Positions 1 to 10,395 of a stretch of 64,000 nucleotides of DNA are shown here, piece by piece. Every line of letters begins with the position of its first letter. The stretch's first letter is position 1. The notes under the pieces were generated by a model. That model ran no database searches and was not told the DNA's origin. It saw only the letters and a program-made list of their open reading frames with translations. The translations under genes were made by a program, and so were the position numbers. The stretch comes from Paenibacillus sp. Root444D2 (GTDB lineage Bacteria; Bacillota; Bacilli; Paenibacillales; NBRC-103111), in assembly GCF_001426375.1 (NCBI RefSeq), contig NZ_LMEO01000019.1, positions 1 to 64,000 of the forward strand, written 5' to 3'.

Positions 1-100
1 AGGGGACCCACGCGTTCCCATCTCGAACACGACCGTTAAGCCCTCCAGCGTCGATGGTACTTGAACCGCAGGGTTCTGGGAGAGTAGAACGTTGCCAAGC
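1..100 (+). rRNA. rrf: 5S ribosomal RNA, 3' portion (5' end outside window)
   Basis: The first 100 bases match bacterial 5S rRNA: the conserved CCCATCTCGAACACG segment, the CAGCGTCGATGGTA segment and the terminal GAGAGTAGAACGTTGCCAAGC-type end are recognisable. A full 5S is about 117 nt, so roughly 17 bases at the 5' end lie outside the window. It is followed at once by a strong terminator, as expected for the end of an rRNA operon. The rest of the operon (16S, 23S) must lie upstream. Confidence 0.95.
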
Positions 101-107
101 ACTTATA

Positions 108-149
108 AAGAGTCTTTTTGGAAGAAATTCCAGAAAGACTCTTTTTTTA
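108..149 (+). terminator. Intrinsic terminator of the rRNA operon
   Basis: A long stem (AAAGAGTCTTTtTGGAA paired with TTCCAgAAAGACTCTTT around a GAAA loop) runs into a T tract, directly after the 5S rRNA. Confidence 0.93.
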
Positions 150-203
150 CATCAGTACAATACGACATATTAAACCATACTAGCCCTATGAGGAGGGATT
201 GGT

Positions 204-1406
204 ATGGGTGCATCGATCTACAGGAGAAGTTTGCGTGTTTTGATTATTGGTTTCTTTGTAATACAGATGGCAAGTGGTTGCTCAGCGAAGATGGACTCGA
301 TCAAGGATGCTACTGATCCGCTAGGCGCTTTAAACAATTTAGGGAAGACATTGCCTATCTCAATTAAAGAAGCGAATCATTTGTCATCAGATGAGGTCAA
401 AAACACGCCTCAAAAGCCCGCTAAGCAGATTGTAAAAGGGATTTATGTATCTGCCTGGTCAGCGGTAGGTAATAAATTTGAGCAGCTGATTGACCTTGTG
501 GATCAAACCGATCTGAATGCGATGGTTATCGATGTTAAGAGCGATTCGGGACAAGTTACATATCCGTCGGCGGTTCCTTTGGTGAATGAGATAGGGGCTA
601 ATAGCCATGTTATTATTCGTGATCTGAAAGCCATGCTTTTAAGGTTAAAGGAGAAGCACATATATACGATTGCGCGAGTCGTTGTTTTTAAAGATCCTTA
701 TTTAAGCATGAAAAAAAGTAATTATGCGATGGTGACTCAAGCTGGTAACGTGTGGAAGGATAATAAAGGAACAGCTTGGGTAGACCCCTATAAGGAAAAA
801 GTGTGGGATTATAACATTCAAATTGCTAAAGAGGCAGCATTATTAGGTTTTGATGAAATCCAATTTGATTATGTGAGATTTCCTGAGAATGGTAAGAAAG
901 TGGATCAGGAGGTCAAATTTGATAACCCCAATAAATGGACAAAAGCGCAGGTAATCGAGAATTTCCTCAAGAAAGCCAAAGAACAAATTGGTGGACAAGC
1001 TTATTTATCTGCGGATGTCTTTGGATTAACAACTTCGTCTGATAATGATATGGGCATTGGACAGGATTGGGCGATGATTAGTAAGCAGGTTCATTATATT
1101 TCACCTATGTTGTATCCCTCTCATTACACTAGCGGTGTATATGGGATTAAGAATCCTGATTTACAACCCTATGCGGTTATTCGTAAAGCGATTAGCGATG
1201 CTAATGGGAAGAATCAGCTATTAGTGAAATCAGATAGCCATATTGCGGAAATTAGACCGTGGTATCAGGATTTTACAGCCACTTGGGTGAAGCCCCATAA
1301 GAAATATGGGACTATAGATGTTAAGGAGCAAATTAAAGCGGCTAAGGAGCAAGGTGTGGAACAATTTTTGTTGTGGAACTCGAGCAGCACGTATTCGTAT
1401 CGTTAA
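204..1406 (+). CDS. Putative glycoside hydrolase (DUF4015 family) lipoprotein
   Basis: A 400-residue protein with a basic, hydrophobic N-terminus and a lipobox-like ASGC at about residues 23-26, suggesting a membrane-anchored lipoprotein. The body from about residue 75 (GIYVSAWS...) resembles the DUF4015 / putative glycosyl hydrolase (TIM-barrel) family: an early VIDVKSDSG segment, the acidic GFDEIQFDYVRFP strand typical of the family, and a late SPMLYPSHY segment. The substrate is unknown; related Firmicute proteins are presumed to act on cell-envelope polysaccharide. AGGAGG lies 8 bases before the ATG. It sits alone between the rRNA operon and guaB. The family call is fairly firm; enzymatic activity is inferred. 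Confidence 0.8.
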   Translation: MGASIYRRSLRVLIIGFFVIQMASGCSAKMDSIKDATDPLGALNNLGKTLPISIKEANHLSSDEVKNTPQKPAKQIVKGIYVSAWSAVGNKFEQLIDLVDQTDLNAMVIDVKSDSGQVTYPSAVPLVNEIGANSHVIIRDLKAMLLRLKEKHIYTIARVVVFKDPYLSMKKSNYAMVTQAGNVWKDNKGTAWVDPYKEKVWDYNIQIAKEAALLGFDEIQFDYVRFPENGKKVDQEVKFDNPNKWTKAQVIENFLKKAKEQIGGQAYLSADVFGLTTSSDNDMGIGQDWAMISKQVHYISPMLYPSHYTSGVYGIKNPDLQPYAVIRKAISDANGKNQLLVKSDSHIAEIRPWYQDFTATWVKPHKKYGTIDVKEQIKAAKEQGVEQFLLWNSSSTYSYR

Positions 1407-1457
1407 CGGAATTGACTTATTCGGACAGAAGGTTATCCGGTAGACTTGTCCTTTTCC

Positions 1458-1487
1458 TTGACACGAAAAATAGGCTTTTGTTAAGAT
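1458..1487 (+). promoter_or_regulatory. Probable sigma-A promoter for guaB
   Basis: TTGACA (1458-1463), 18-base spacer, TAAGAT (1482-1487), about 80 bases upstream of the guaB start. Confidence 0.6.
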
Positions 1488-1529
1488 TGCAATCATAAAC
1501 AAAACGAATGAGAAGATTCATTCGAACAA

Positions 1530-3027
<1,498 letters not shown>

Positions 3028-3084
3028 TTGTCACAATATGGATGAAATTGGAGGCGCGGGAAATGAACCTACGTCTTCTTTTTT

Positions 3085-3113
3085 TTGTCTAATGGGGTGT
3101 GGTACAATATAAC
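3085..3113 (+). promoter_or_regulatory. Possible sigma-A promoter for dacA
   Basis: TTGTCT (3085-3090), 17 bases, TATAAC (3108-3113), 31 bases before the dacA GTG. Confidence 0.4.
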
Positions 3114-3143
3114 GTATTATTACATCATTAGGAGAGTGAAATT

Positions 3144-4499
3144 GTGAGATTTTTAAGTTTTACAAAGAAAAAGGTTGCTTTGGTGTTAGGTGTTAGTTTA
3201 ATTGCTCAATCCTTACTTTTACATATACAACCAACATATGCCGCGGATACCAAAGCACCAGCAGCCACAACTGCACCAGCAGCCTCAACAGCCCCAACGG
3301 CGCCAGCGCCAGCACTCAATGAACCTAAACCAGCAGCTAAATCTGCGATTATTATGGAAGCAAGCACAGGTGCTGTGCTCTATGAACTAAATGCGGATGA
3401 AGCTTTCCCGCCAGCCAGTATGGCCAAAATGATGACCGAGTACCTGGCAATGGAGAGTATTAAAGAAGGTAAATTCAAATGGGATTCGCCAGTGACTGCA
3501 ACTAAAAATGCTGCGGACGTAATTGGGTCTGGACAACTGATCGCTGAAAATGAAACACTGACTTTCAAAGATATGTTTAATGCGATGTCGATCTATTCCG
3601 CGAATGATGCTTCCGTGGCTTTTGCTGAATTACTCGGAGGTACGGAAGAGAATTTTGCGAAAATGATGAATGAAAAAGCCAAACAACTTGGTATGTCGGA
3701 CAAAGCTCATTTCATTAGCGCAACTGGACTATCACGTGCCGATCTCAAAAATCCGCCGGCATCTATTGAAGGTGAGACCAAAATGACTGCGCGAGATGCC
3801 GGCATACTGGCCTATAATATCCTTAAAGATCATAAAGAAATTCTTGAATTCACGAAAATCCCTTCTTTAAAATTAAGAGCTACGGATAAAACACCAATGA
3901 TCAATTGGAACTGGATGTTAGAAGGAAATCAGAGCAACACCAATTTGAAAAAGTATGCTTATCCAGGACTGGACGGTTTGAAAACAGGCTCTACCGATGA
4001 TGCAGGGTACTGTTTTACAGGTACTGCTGAACGAAACGGAATGCGTATTATCACCGTTGTCATGGGTACCAAAACAGAACCGGAGCGTTTCAATGAAACG
4101 AGAAAGCTGCTCGACTATGGATTTAATAATTTCGAAATTAAACCTTACCTTAATGCAAAGCAAGAAATAGAATCTTTGAAAATCGTAAACATTAAGAAAG
4201 GTGTTCAAACGCAAGTGCCTCTCGTAACAAAAACGGGTCTGACGTTCGTGACTCGAAAAGGTGCGAAAGATACAGACTTTAAAATCACGGCAGAGCCGCT
4301 TGAAGAGAGCAAGCTTGTAGCGCCAATTACGAAGGGCGATACGCTCGGCAAAGTGAAGGTAAGCTACAATGGGCAAGAAAAAACGGTTGATCTAATTGCC
4401 AATGATGATGTACAAAAAGGCAGCTGGATTCGTCTCTTGTTCCGCTCCTTCAAAAACTTCTTCAGCGATATGTTTAAAGGGATTAAAGGCGGTTCCTAG
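3144..4499 (+). CDS. dacA: D-alanyl-D-alanine carboxypeptidase (PBP5 type)
   Basis: A 451-residue low-molecular-weight penicillin-binding protein that trims the terminal D-Ala from peptidoglycan pentapeptides outside the membrane. A signal peptide ends near residue 34 (TYA-ADT) and is followed by an Ala/Pro/Thr-rich linker (about residues 35-65). Active-site motifs are all present: SMAK near residue 92, SAN near 150 and KTG near 279. A C-terminal PBP5 beta domain and a basic amphipathic tail (RLLFRSFKNFF) fit membrane anchoring. The start is GTG behind AGGAG. The position between guaB and pdxS matches B. subtilis dacA. Confidence 0.93.
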   Translation: MRFLSFTKKKVALVLGVSLIAQSLLLHIQPTYAADTKAPAATTAPAASTAPTAPAPALNEPKPAAKSAIIMEASTGAVLYELNADEAFPPASMAKMMTEYLAMESIKEGKFKWDSPVTATKNAADVIGSGQLIAENETLTFKDMFNAMSIYSANDASVAFAELLGGTEENFAKMMNEKAKQLGMSDKAHFISATGLSRADLKNPPASIEGETKMTARDAGILAYNILKDHKEILEFTKIPSLKLRATDKTPMINWNWMLEGNQSNTNLKKYAYPGLDGLKTGSTDDAGYCFTGTAERNGMRIITVVMGTKTEPERFNETRKLLDYGFNNFEIKPYLNAKQEIESLKIVNIKKGVQTQVPLVTKTGLTFVTRKGAKDTDFKITAEPLEESKLVAPITKGDTLGKVKVSYNGQEKTVDLIANDDVQKGSWIRLLFRSFKNFFSDMFKGIKGGS

Positions 4500-4620
4500 A
4501 CCAGAAAATGGGTTGTATATTAACCCTCCTTCATGTAAAATAATTGTTTAGAAGATTTACTATCGAATCGTGTAGGAAACTGCATGAAATTGGCATACAA
4601 GCTATAGGAGGAAATAAAGA

Positions 4621-5502
4621 ATGGAAACAGGAACTTCCCGCGTTAAAACTGGTATGGCCGAAATGCAAAAAGGCGGCGTCATCATGGACGTTATGAACGC
4701 CGAGCAAGCTAAAATCGCAGAAGCAGCTGGCGCGTCCGCAATTATGGCGCTTGAGCGCGTACCCGCTGACATTCGTGCAGCTGGCGGCGTATCCCGTATG
4801 GCTGATCCTTCAATTGTTGAAGATGTGATGAGAGTAGTATCCATTCCAGTTATGGCGAAAGCAAGAATCGGACACTTCGTTGAAGCGAAAATTCTTGAAT
4901 CCCTAGGCGTTGACTATATCGATGAGAGTGAAGTACTTACACCTGCAGATGAAGTATTCCACATCAACAAACGTGATTTCACGGTTCCATTCGTATGTGG
5001 TTGCCGCGATCTTGGTGAAGCTTTGCGTCGTATCGGTGAAGGTGCTTCCATGCTTCGTACCAAAGGTGAGCCAGGAACTGGTAATATCGTAGAAGCTGTT
5101 CGTCATATGCGTACAATTCAAGGGCAAATTCGTAAAATCCAAGGGATGTCCAAGGATGAATTGATGTTTGAAGCGAAAACACTTGGCGCTCCTTATGAGT
5201 TGCTTCTACAAGTTCACGAAACAGGTAAATTGCCGGTTGTTAACTTCGCAGCTGGTGGTGTTTCCACACCTGCAGACGCAGCGCTTATGATGCACCTTGG
5301 TTCTGACGGTGTATTTGTTGGATCTGGTATTTTCAAATCCGACAACCCAGAAAAATTCGCGAAAGCGATTGTTGAAGCCGTAACTCACTACACTGACTAT
5401 AAATTGATTGCAGAAATCTCCAAAAACCTGGGTGCCCCTATGAAGGGAATCGAAATTTCCAAGCTGCAAGCTTCCGAGCGTATGCAGGAGCGCGGCTGGT
5501 AA
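4621..5502 (+). CDS. pdxS: Pyridoxal 5'-phosphate synthase, synthase subunit PdxS
   Basis: A 293-residue TIM-barrel subunit that builds PLP from ribose 5-phosphate, glyceraldehyde 3-phosphate and ammonia channelled from PdxT. Family signatures are plain: [10 protein letters not shown], the catalytic lysine in [10 protein letters not shown] near residue 80, [13 protein letters not shown], and [12 protein letters not shown]. It has ATG behind AGGAGG. The stop overlaps the start of pdxT (TAATG), so the two subunits are translationally coupled. Confidence 0.97.
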   Translation: METGTSRVKTGMAEMQKGGVIMDVMNAEQAKIAEAAGASAIMALERVPADIRAAGGVSRMADPSIVEDVMRVVSIPVMAKARIGHFVEAKILESLGVDYIDESEVLTPADEVFHINKRDFTVPFVCGCRDLGEALRRIGEGASMLRTKGEPGTGNIVEAVRHMRTIQGQIRKIQGMSKDELMFEAKTLGAPYELLLQVHETGKLPVVNFAAGGVSTPADAALMMHLGSDGVFVGSGIFKSDNPEKFAKAIVEAVTHYTDYKLIAEISKNLGAPMKGIEISKLQASERMQERGW

Positions 5503-6080
5503 TGACGAAGATCGGAGTTCTCGCGCTGCAAGGCGCGGTAGCAGAACATATTCGTGGGATCGAGAAGGCTGGCGCCGAAGGCGTCGTTGTCAAACGAACT
5601 GAGCAGCTAGCTGATCTTGATGGGATTATTCTACCCGGTGGAGAGAGTACGACAATCGGCAAGTTAATGCGCACCTATGGTTTCATTGATGCGCTGAAGG
5701 ATTTTTCCGCCGCGGGCAAGCCGATATTCGGCACCTGCGCGGGGTTGATTGTCATCGCGAAAGAGATTACCGGACAGCCGGAAGCTCACCTTGAGCTGAT
5801 GGATATCACGGTGGCTCGCAACGCGTTCGGTCGTCAGCGCGAAAGCTTTGAGACGGACTTGCCGATCAAAGGCATCGACGAGAACGTTCGCGCGGTATTT
5901 ATTCGGGCCCCACTCATCGAGAAGGTGGGACCAGGGGTAGAGGTACTGGCTACGTATGACGGCCAGATCGTTGCAGCGCAGCAAGGGCATCTCCTTGCAG
6001 CGTCATTCCACCCAGAGCTGACAGACGACTTTCGTCTGCACAGCTATTTCTTAGACATGGTAAAGCAAACACAAGCATAA
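5502..6080 (+). CDS. pdxT: Pyridoxal 5'-phosphate synthase, glutaminase subunit PdxT
   Basis: A 192-residue class I glutamine amidotransferase that supplies ammonia to PdxS. The oxyanion segment LPGGESTT, the nucleophile Cys in FGTCAGL (about residue 79) and the His-Glu pair in SFHPEL (about 169-171) are all present. The start overlaps the pdxS stop by one base. Base composition is somewhat more GC-rich than pdxS. Confidence 0.96.
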   Translation: MTKIGVLALQGAVAEHIRGIEKAGAEGVVVKRTEQLADLDGIILPGGESTTIGKLMRTYGFIDALKDFSAAGKPIFGTCAGLIVIAKEITGQPEAHLELMDITVARNAFGRQRESFETDLPIKGIDENVRAVFIRAPLIEKVGPGVEVLATYDGQIVAAQQGHLLAASFHPELTDDFRLHSYFLDMVKQTQA

Positions 6081-6089
6081 TTGATGGTA

Positions 6090-6133
6090 CAAGCACCTTG
6101 ATATCACCGGATTATAGCCGGTAAAGGTGCTTG
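6090..6133 (+). terminator. Hairpin between pdxT and serS, possible terminator
   Basis: CAAGCACCTT (6090-6099) pairs with AAGGTGCTTG (6124-6133), with an inner ACCGG/CCGGT stem. There is no T tract after it, so termination is uncertain; it could act as a serS leader structure. Confidence 0.5.
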
Positions 6134-6174
6134 CTTCCATATTCTAACCATTTTGCGCTAACGGAGGAATCTCC

Positions 6175-7455
6175 TTGTTTGATGTAAAGTTACTTCGAAG
6201 TGATTTGGCAGCTGTACAAGCTGCAATGCAAAACCGCGGTAAACAAATTGAAGAGTTGAACGGCTTCACGGAATTAGATTTGAAGCGCAGAGAGCTCTTA
6301 CAAGAAACCGAGCAGCTCAAAAACCGTCGAAATACGGTATCCCAAGAGGTAGCTGGACGTAAAAGATCCGGCGAGAATGCGGATGAACTGATCCAAGAAA
6401 TGAAAGTCGTCGGAGACCGCATTAAAGAGCTCGATGACGAGATTCGCTTACTGGATGAGTCCTTACAGCACATCTTGCTTTCCATCCCGAATATGCCCCA
6501 TTCAAGCGTGCCTGTGGGCCGTACAGAAGAAGAGAATGTGGAACTGCGTCGGGTAGGCGAGATCCCACAGTTCGATTATGACGTGAAGCCGCACTGGGAA
6601 GTAGCGCAAGAGCTGGGCATATTGGATTTCGAAGCTGCGGCGAAGGTGACGGGCTCGCGTTTCGTTTTCTATAAAGGGCTTGGCGCAAGGCTGGAGCGTG
6701 CATTGATTAACTTCATGATGGACCTGCACAGCGATGAGCATGGTTATGAAGAAATGCTTCCTCCTTATATCGTTAACCGTGAGAGTTTGACGGGAACGGG
6801 GCAGCTTCCAAAGTTTGAGGAAGATGTTTTTAAACTGGAGAATTCGGATTATTTCCTTATTCCGACAGCAGAAGTACCGGTAACGAATTATCATCGGGAA
6901 GATATTCTCACGAATGAGCAGCTTCCTGTTAATTTCGTTGCATTCAGTGCATGCTTCCGTTCAGAAGCTGGATCTGCAGGTAGAGATACACGCGGCTTAA
7001 TCAGACAGCACCAATTCAACAAAATTGAGCTTGTTAAGCTAGTTAAGCCCGAAGACTCCTACGATGAGCTGGAGAAGCTTACAGGGCATGCTGAGCGCGT
7101 TCTACAGCTGCTGAAGCTGCCTTACCGTGTGTTGTCACTCTGCACAGGGGATATCGGCTTTACTTCGGCTAAGACGTACGATCTGGAAGTATGGCTACCT
7201 AACAGCGGCGCTTACCGTGAAATCTCTAGCTGCAGTAACTTCGAAGACTTCCAAGCTCGCAGAGCGAACATTCGCTTCCGCAGAGATGCGAAGGCGAAGC
7301 CGGAATTTGTACATACGTTGAATGGATCAGGTCTTGCGCTTGGTCGTACAGTGGCTGCGATTCTCGAAAATTACCAGCAAGCTGACGGTTCGATTCAGGT
7401 TCCTGAGGTTCTCATTCCTTACATGAACAATGTTAAAGTGATTACAAAAAAATAG
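6175..7455 (+). CDS. serS: Seryl-tRNA synthetase
   Basis: A 426-residue class II synthetase that charges tRNA-Ser (and tRNA-Sec where present). The N-terminal arm (about residues 30-105) is rich in Lys/Glu/Leu heptads, the tRNA-binding coiled coil. Motif 2 ([15 protein letters not shown]) and motif 3 ([15 protein letters not shown]) are intact. The start is TTG with GGAGG 8 bases upstream. A tRNA-Ser gene follows, as in B. subtilis. Confidence 0.97.
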   Translation: MFDVKLLRSDLAAVQAAMQNRGKQIEELNGFTELDLKRRELLQETEQLKNRRNTVSQEVAGRKRSGENADELIQEMKVVGDRIKELDDEIRLLDESLQHILLSIPNMPHSSVPVGRTEEENVELRRVGEIPQFDYDVKPHWEVAQELGILDFEAAAKVTGSRFVFYKGLGARLERALINFMMDLHSDEHGYEEMLPPYIVNRESLTGTGQLPKFEEDVFKLENSDYFLIPTAEVPVTNYHREDILTNEQLPVNFVAFSACFRSEAGSAGRDTRGLIRQHQFNKIELVKLVKPEDSYDELEKLTGHAERVLQLLKLPYRVLSLCTGDIGFTSAKTYDLEVWLPNSGAYREISSCSNFEDFQARRANIRFRRDAKAKPEFVHTLNGSGLALGRTVAAILENYQQADGSIQVPEVLIPYMNNVKVITKK

Positions 7456-7458
7456 CAC

Positions 7459-7488
7459 TTGATTCTCCTATAAGATCTGTGCTACAAT
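7459..7488 (+). promoter_or_regulatory. Sigma-A promoter for tRNA-Ser
   Basis: TTGATT (7459-7464), 18 bases, TACAAT (7483-7488). A TGTCTCC/GGAGACA hairpin (about 7511-7530) lies between promoter and tRNA. Confidence 0.6.
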
Positions 7489-7538
7489 GCTTTTTGTCAC
7501 TGCACAAGGTTGTCTCCTTAACTGGAGACACCTATCGT

Positions 7539-7625
7539 GGAGAGGTGGTCGAGTGGTTTAAGGCAGCGGTCTTGAAAACCGCCGAGGTCGCAAGGTCTCC
7601 GTGGGTTCGAATCCCACCCTCTCCG
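7539..7625 (+). tRNA. tRNA-Ser (anticodon UGA)
   Basis: An 87-nt cloverleaf with acceptor GGAGAGG/CCTCTCC, an anticodon loop CTTGAAA giving TGA, a long variable arm typical of serine tRNAs, and T-arm GGGTTCGAATCCC. CCA is not encoded. Confidence 0.95.
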
Positions 7626-7650
7626 TAACCATGGTAATACCCCAACCAAG

Positions 7651-7688
7651 AAGTCATGCGATTCTTTACGAATCGTGTGGCTTTTTTT
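7651..7688 (+). terminator. Intrinsic terminator after tRNA-Ser
   Basis: AAGTCATGCGATTC (7651-7664) pairs with GAATCGTGTGGCTT (7670-7683), followed by seven T. Confidence 0.9.
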
Positions 7689-7753
7689 GTTGTTTTTTTA
7701 CATGGATAAAAGACGGGTAGCCTCCGCATTTTATACATGTGGAGGTGTTACCT

Positions 7754-8101
7754 ATGAGCAAAGCTGACAAGCTAACGATTGATCAAGCTGAATTGGTAAA
7801 TGAGTGGATGACGGTACTCCCGACAACGCTGCATCAAACCGATCAGGCGCGTGTATGGGCCGATGAGGCCGATCCTCAGGCATTGTGGGTTCATATTATG
7901 GCGGCTGGGCATACGGGCTATACAATCGATTTTAAAGTCACCTACGTGGACGACAGAGAGGTTAAGGTTGAACTGACTGATGTGCAGCAGGGCACTACAC
8001 ACATTGATGAGACCAGCGAAATTGTGCAGAATCTGGTGGATGATTACATTCGCCATATCCATGAATGCGCACAAGCCTTGCAGAAAGTAACACACGCCTA
8101 A
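7754..8101 (+). CDS. Small conserved-looking hypothetical protein
   Basis: A 115-residue soluble, acidic protein with no signal peptide or membrane segment. I do not recognise a family. It reads as an alpha/beta fold: helix at about 5-20, strands around HTGYTIDFKVTYVDDREVKVELTDV (about residues 55-80), and a C-terminal helix rich in His/Gln. The ATG at 7754 follows GGAGG at 7741-7745; the frame could open 15 bases earlier, but that start would lie on the SD. Two very small hydrophilic genes follow closely on the same strand, suggesting one transcript. Confidence 0.65.
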   Translation: MSKADKLTIDQAELVNEWMTVLPTTLHQTDQARVWADEADPQALWVHIMAAGHTGYTIDFKVTYVDDREVKVELTDVQQGTTHIDETSEIVQNLVDDYIRHIHECAQALQKVTHA

Positions 8102-8121
8102 GGGCGGAGGGGGATATCATA

Positions 8122-8283
8122 ATGACTAAGCAAAGAGCAGTTGATAAAAATTTGCAGAATGTAGCTAAAGATTTTGAAGCTAGTCCTGTTAATAGCCATC
8201 AGGCTCAGCAAGTGCAGCAGCAAGTCAATGATCATAGACATCAAGATGCATTAAACCATGACAAGAATAGGGGAGACCACTAA
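8122..8283 (+). CDS. Very small hydrophilic protein (53 aa), unknown
   Basis: A 53-residue, highly polar protein, rich in Gln, Asn, His and Asp (QQVQQQVND, HRHQD). It begins at ATG 8122 behind GGAGGGGG, 20 bases after the previous stop, and ends one base before the next ATG. The composition resembles small spore or stress proteins of Bacilli, but no family is recognised. Confidence 0.55.
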   Translation: MTKQRAVDKNLQNVAKDFEASPVNSHQAQQVQQQVNDHRHQDALNHDKNRGDH

Positions 8284-8451
8284 ATGTCTAAACCGAAATC
8301 TTATTCTGCAGGGGATAATCTGGTAGCAAACGGTTCAGTAAAGAATAGTGATCGCAATAATAGTCCAGATCCATTATCAGGCTCCAAGAAAGTGAAGAAT
8401 CAGAATCACTCTAGAGCTTCCCATGGAGAAGGCCGCGGTCATGAAAACTAA
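8284..8451 (+). CDS. Very small basic protein (55 aa), unknown
   Basis: The frame from ATG 8284 to TAA 8449-8451 encodes 55 residues rich in Ser, Asn, Lys, Gly and His (starts MSKPKSYSAGDN, ends GEGRGHEN). The previous gene supplies an SD-like GGGAGA just upstream, and the ATG directly abuts its TAA. The composition suggests an unfolded, nucleic-acid-binding or spore-type peptide; function is unknown. Confidence 0.5.
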   Translation: MSKPKSYSAGDNLVANGSVKNSDRNNSPDPLSGSKKVKNQNHSRASHGEGRGHEN

Positions 8452-8702
8452 ATAACGCGAAAAATAATCTTTACAAAATGTTTAAAAACCGAGGAGCCGG
8501 ACATACTATATCTTGTCGGTGAGCAGAGAGGTGTGGTTCCGTTGGAGCGTTTAGCGAAAGGGAAACAACCGTTGCATAGAGGACTTTTCTACCTGTTATA
8601 ATCAGGCTGGAGGGGATGTGCCAAAGACACGTACCGTGTTTTATAAGCAGATTTTCCTAAGGTTTACGAGTAACACGTTTTAAAGAAATCATCAACACCG
8701 AC
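8452..8702 (+). other. Unassigned 250-bp segment before a bidirectional terminator
   Basis: There is no convincing gene here. Two tiny frames have SD-like leads: TTG near 8543 (19 codons, starts MERLAKGKQ, SD GAGGTG) and GTG near 8617 (21 codons, starts MPKTRTVFY, SD GGAGGGG). The stretch ends in a strong terminator, so it is probably transcribed as the 3' part of the small-gene operon or as a separate RNA. No known riboswitch class was recognised. Confidence 0.3.
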
Positions 8703-8731
8703 AAAAAAGAACCCTTAGGGGTTCTTTTTTT
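8703..8731. terminator. Bidirectional intrinsic terminator
   Basis: AAAAAAGAACCC-TTA-GGGGTTCTTTTTTT is flanked by A and T tracts. It can end both the plus-strand small genes and the minus-strand sigma-factor operon. Confidence 0.9.
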
Positions 8732-9926
8732 CGTCAATTTCTAGATAGTGTTGCGGCATTGGATTCGATTGCTGCGACGCCGAATGAGTATCATCAGTAA
8801 ACGTCGAAAACGTTGAAACGTGTTGTTTACGGGTCATTAACAAACGTATGCCGCCGCCGATCAGCAATAGTGCTACTATGAGGGTTTGGCTGAAATTCGT
8901 AATTAAATACATGTAATTACTTGCGCTAGGTAGAATTTGATACATAAATTGGACAACAACATCTTTTAAGACATAGTAGCTGCCAAGTAAGATCAAAACC
9001 ATGCCAATGGGTCGTTGATAAGCCGTCCAATTCTCAATGATGGGTTTATCAATTAGGGTACCATTTTCGTACTTCGTAATGCTCTGCAAAGCATCAAAAA
9101 AGCTAAAAAACCAGAGAATCGGGATCAAAAATAAAAACAGAGACAATCGGAGTACATCCAATATATAAATGGAGAAAAGGAAGATCGCCATGAGCTGGAC
9201 GCCGCGTTTCGTCATAGAGAGGTACAAGTGAGCCGCACCTGGAAAAATGGCGATAATTGTTGCCAATGTCCGGTTTTTGCGTCCATAGTCATCTCCAAAG
9301 TGGAAGTCTTCGAAAATACTGCGATCTATAAGCTCTAACCCCGCTTGTTTATTCCCATGTTGTTTAAGTGCGTCAAACATCGTATAAAACCACAGTACTG
9401 GCAAGGCCAACAGAAAAGCAACAAAGCCTTCGTTATGCGTCATGATGGTGACGAAGAATACTAATATCGCGACTCCAAAGAAGGAGACCATCGCCGTAAG
9501 ACCTCTATGCATCAACCCAAGCTGATAATGTCCGAGTCCAGGGATGAAGGAGAGCAGCATAATTTTTGTTTTTTCTTGTTGACCAGCCATTCGAGTGGAA
9601 TAGGGGTTGGTGTCCCAGGAAGGTTGCTCATGCTGGCCATGCTGCTCAGACCCGAAAGAGCTAGGCAAGCGATAGGGCTGTGAGCGCAGCAGGAAGATAA
9701 TCATATCCAACATATTCACAACCCATGTCAAGGCCGCCAGCAAGGCAATAAAAATCAGGAAGTCATCCGGGGCATGCAAAAAAGCGACTCCCACGAAGAT
9801 AAGGAATAACGATCCAAAGAACCCACCACCGTATAGGAGCCCGCGTAATAAGCGGTTCATATATAGATGGCCTACTCCAGGTAGAAAGGACAGCAGGAAA
9901 GCGACTAGGCTGCTTTTATTAGGCAT
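8715..9926 (-). CDS. Polytopic membrane protein with three TM2-like repeats
   Basis: A 403-residue integral membrane protein with about ten hydrophobic segments. It contains three diverged copies of one unit: FLPGVGHLYMNRLLRG (about residue 14), FIPGLGHYQLGLMHRG (about 130) and IFPGAAHLYLSMTKRG (about 228). The PG-x-x-H-x-x-x-x-x-x-x-RG pattern resembles TM2-type or DUF membrane repeats. It is the third gene of the sigma/anti-sigma operon, 22 bases after the anti-sigma stop, with SD AAGGAGG. It may modulate the anti-sigma factor or be an output of the sigma factor; function is unknown. The C-terminal tail is polar. Confidence 0.7.
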   Translation of the reverse strand: MPNKSSLVAFLLSFLPGVGHLYMNRLLRGLLYGGGFFGSLFLIFVGVAFLHAPDDFLIFIALLAALTWVVNMLDMIIFLLRSQPYRLPSSFGSEQHGQHEQPSWDTNPYSTRMAGQQEKTKIMLLSFIPGLGHYQLGLMHRGLTAMVSFFGVAILVFFVTIMTHNEGFVAFLLALPVLWFYTMFDALKQHGNKQAGLELIDRSIFEDFHFGDDYGRKNRTLATIIAIFPGAAHLYLSMTKRGVQLMAIFLFSIYILDVLRLSLFLFLIPILWFFSFFDALQSITKYENGTLIDKPIIENWTAYQRPIGMVLILLGSYYVLKDVVVQFMYQILPSASNYMYLITNFSQTLIVALLLIGGGIRLLMTRKQHVSTFSTFTDDTHSASQQSNPMPQHYLEIDEKKNP

Positions 9927-9948
9927 TAAGGGTGTAACCTCCTTGTGT

Positions 9949-10395
9949 TTATTTATTTTGTAACGTGTCTAGCCACGTCAGTGTTTTATTTAACAATTGG
10001 TCCGAGATCGGTTTATCTGTTTGCAGGGAGGAAGAGGTGTTTATAGAGTTAGTAGGTTTAAATGTACCTACAGAGTCCAACTCCTGCGAAATTCCGTGAA
10101 AGAAGCCGGTAGCCACCAGGATAAGTGTAGCCGCTGCCGCAATACCGTAATGCAGCATGGTTGAGTGGTACCAAGAGCGCTTAGTTCCTGTCGTACGGGC
10201 AATGATGGCATCTACATACCCTTGCGTATCTTTTTCCATGATCGGAAGTATAGCTTCCATTTGTTCCAAACATGTCATATACATCGTCAAGCATTCAACA
10301 CACTGATACAGATGAAGCTCCATCTCACTTAAAGTATCGGGTGATAGACGCTCTTCCACATATTGCTTCCACGCTTGTTCATTATAATGGTTCAC
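9949..10395 (-). CDS. Probable anti-sigma factor with zinc-finger (ZAS-like) N-terminus
   Basis: A 148-residue protein with H-x3-C-x2-C (HLYQCVEC, about residues 29-36), the ZAS zinc motif of anti-sigma factors, then one membrane segment at about residues 85-110 and a short outer domain. The zinc domain should bind the cognate ECF sigma at the membrane. The preferred start is GTG at 10395, which overlaps the sigma stop as GTGA and lies behind GGAGGAGG; a longer ATG frame to 10416 would start inside the SD. The overlap implies equimolar coupled synthesis. Confidence 0.8.
   Translation of the reverse strand: MNHYNEQAWKQYVEERLSPDTLSEMELHLYQCVECLTMYMTCLEQMEAILPIMEKDTQGYVDAIIARTTGTKRSWYHSTMLHYGIAAAATLILVATGFFHGISQELDSVGTFKPTNSINTSSSLQTDKPISDQLLNKTLTWLDTLQNK

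Noticed and set aside
92-316. 74-codon frame at the window start
   Set aside because: It begins in 5S rRNA, crosses the terminator stem and overlaps the better-supported lipoprotein gene.
7532-7738. Minus-strand frame of 68 codons
   Set aside because: It is the complement of the tRNA-Ser gene and its terminator; the translated GGIRTHGD peptide is a familiar tRNA artefact.
8483-8660. 6S, SRP or T-box RNA
   Set aside because: None of the conserved core sequences of these RNAs could be found; left unassigned.
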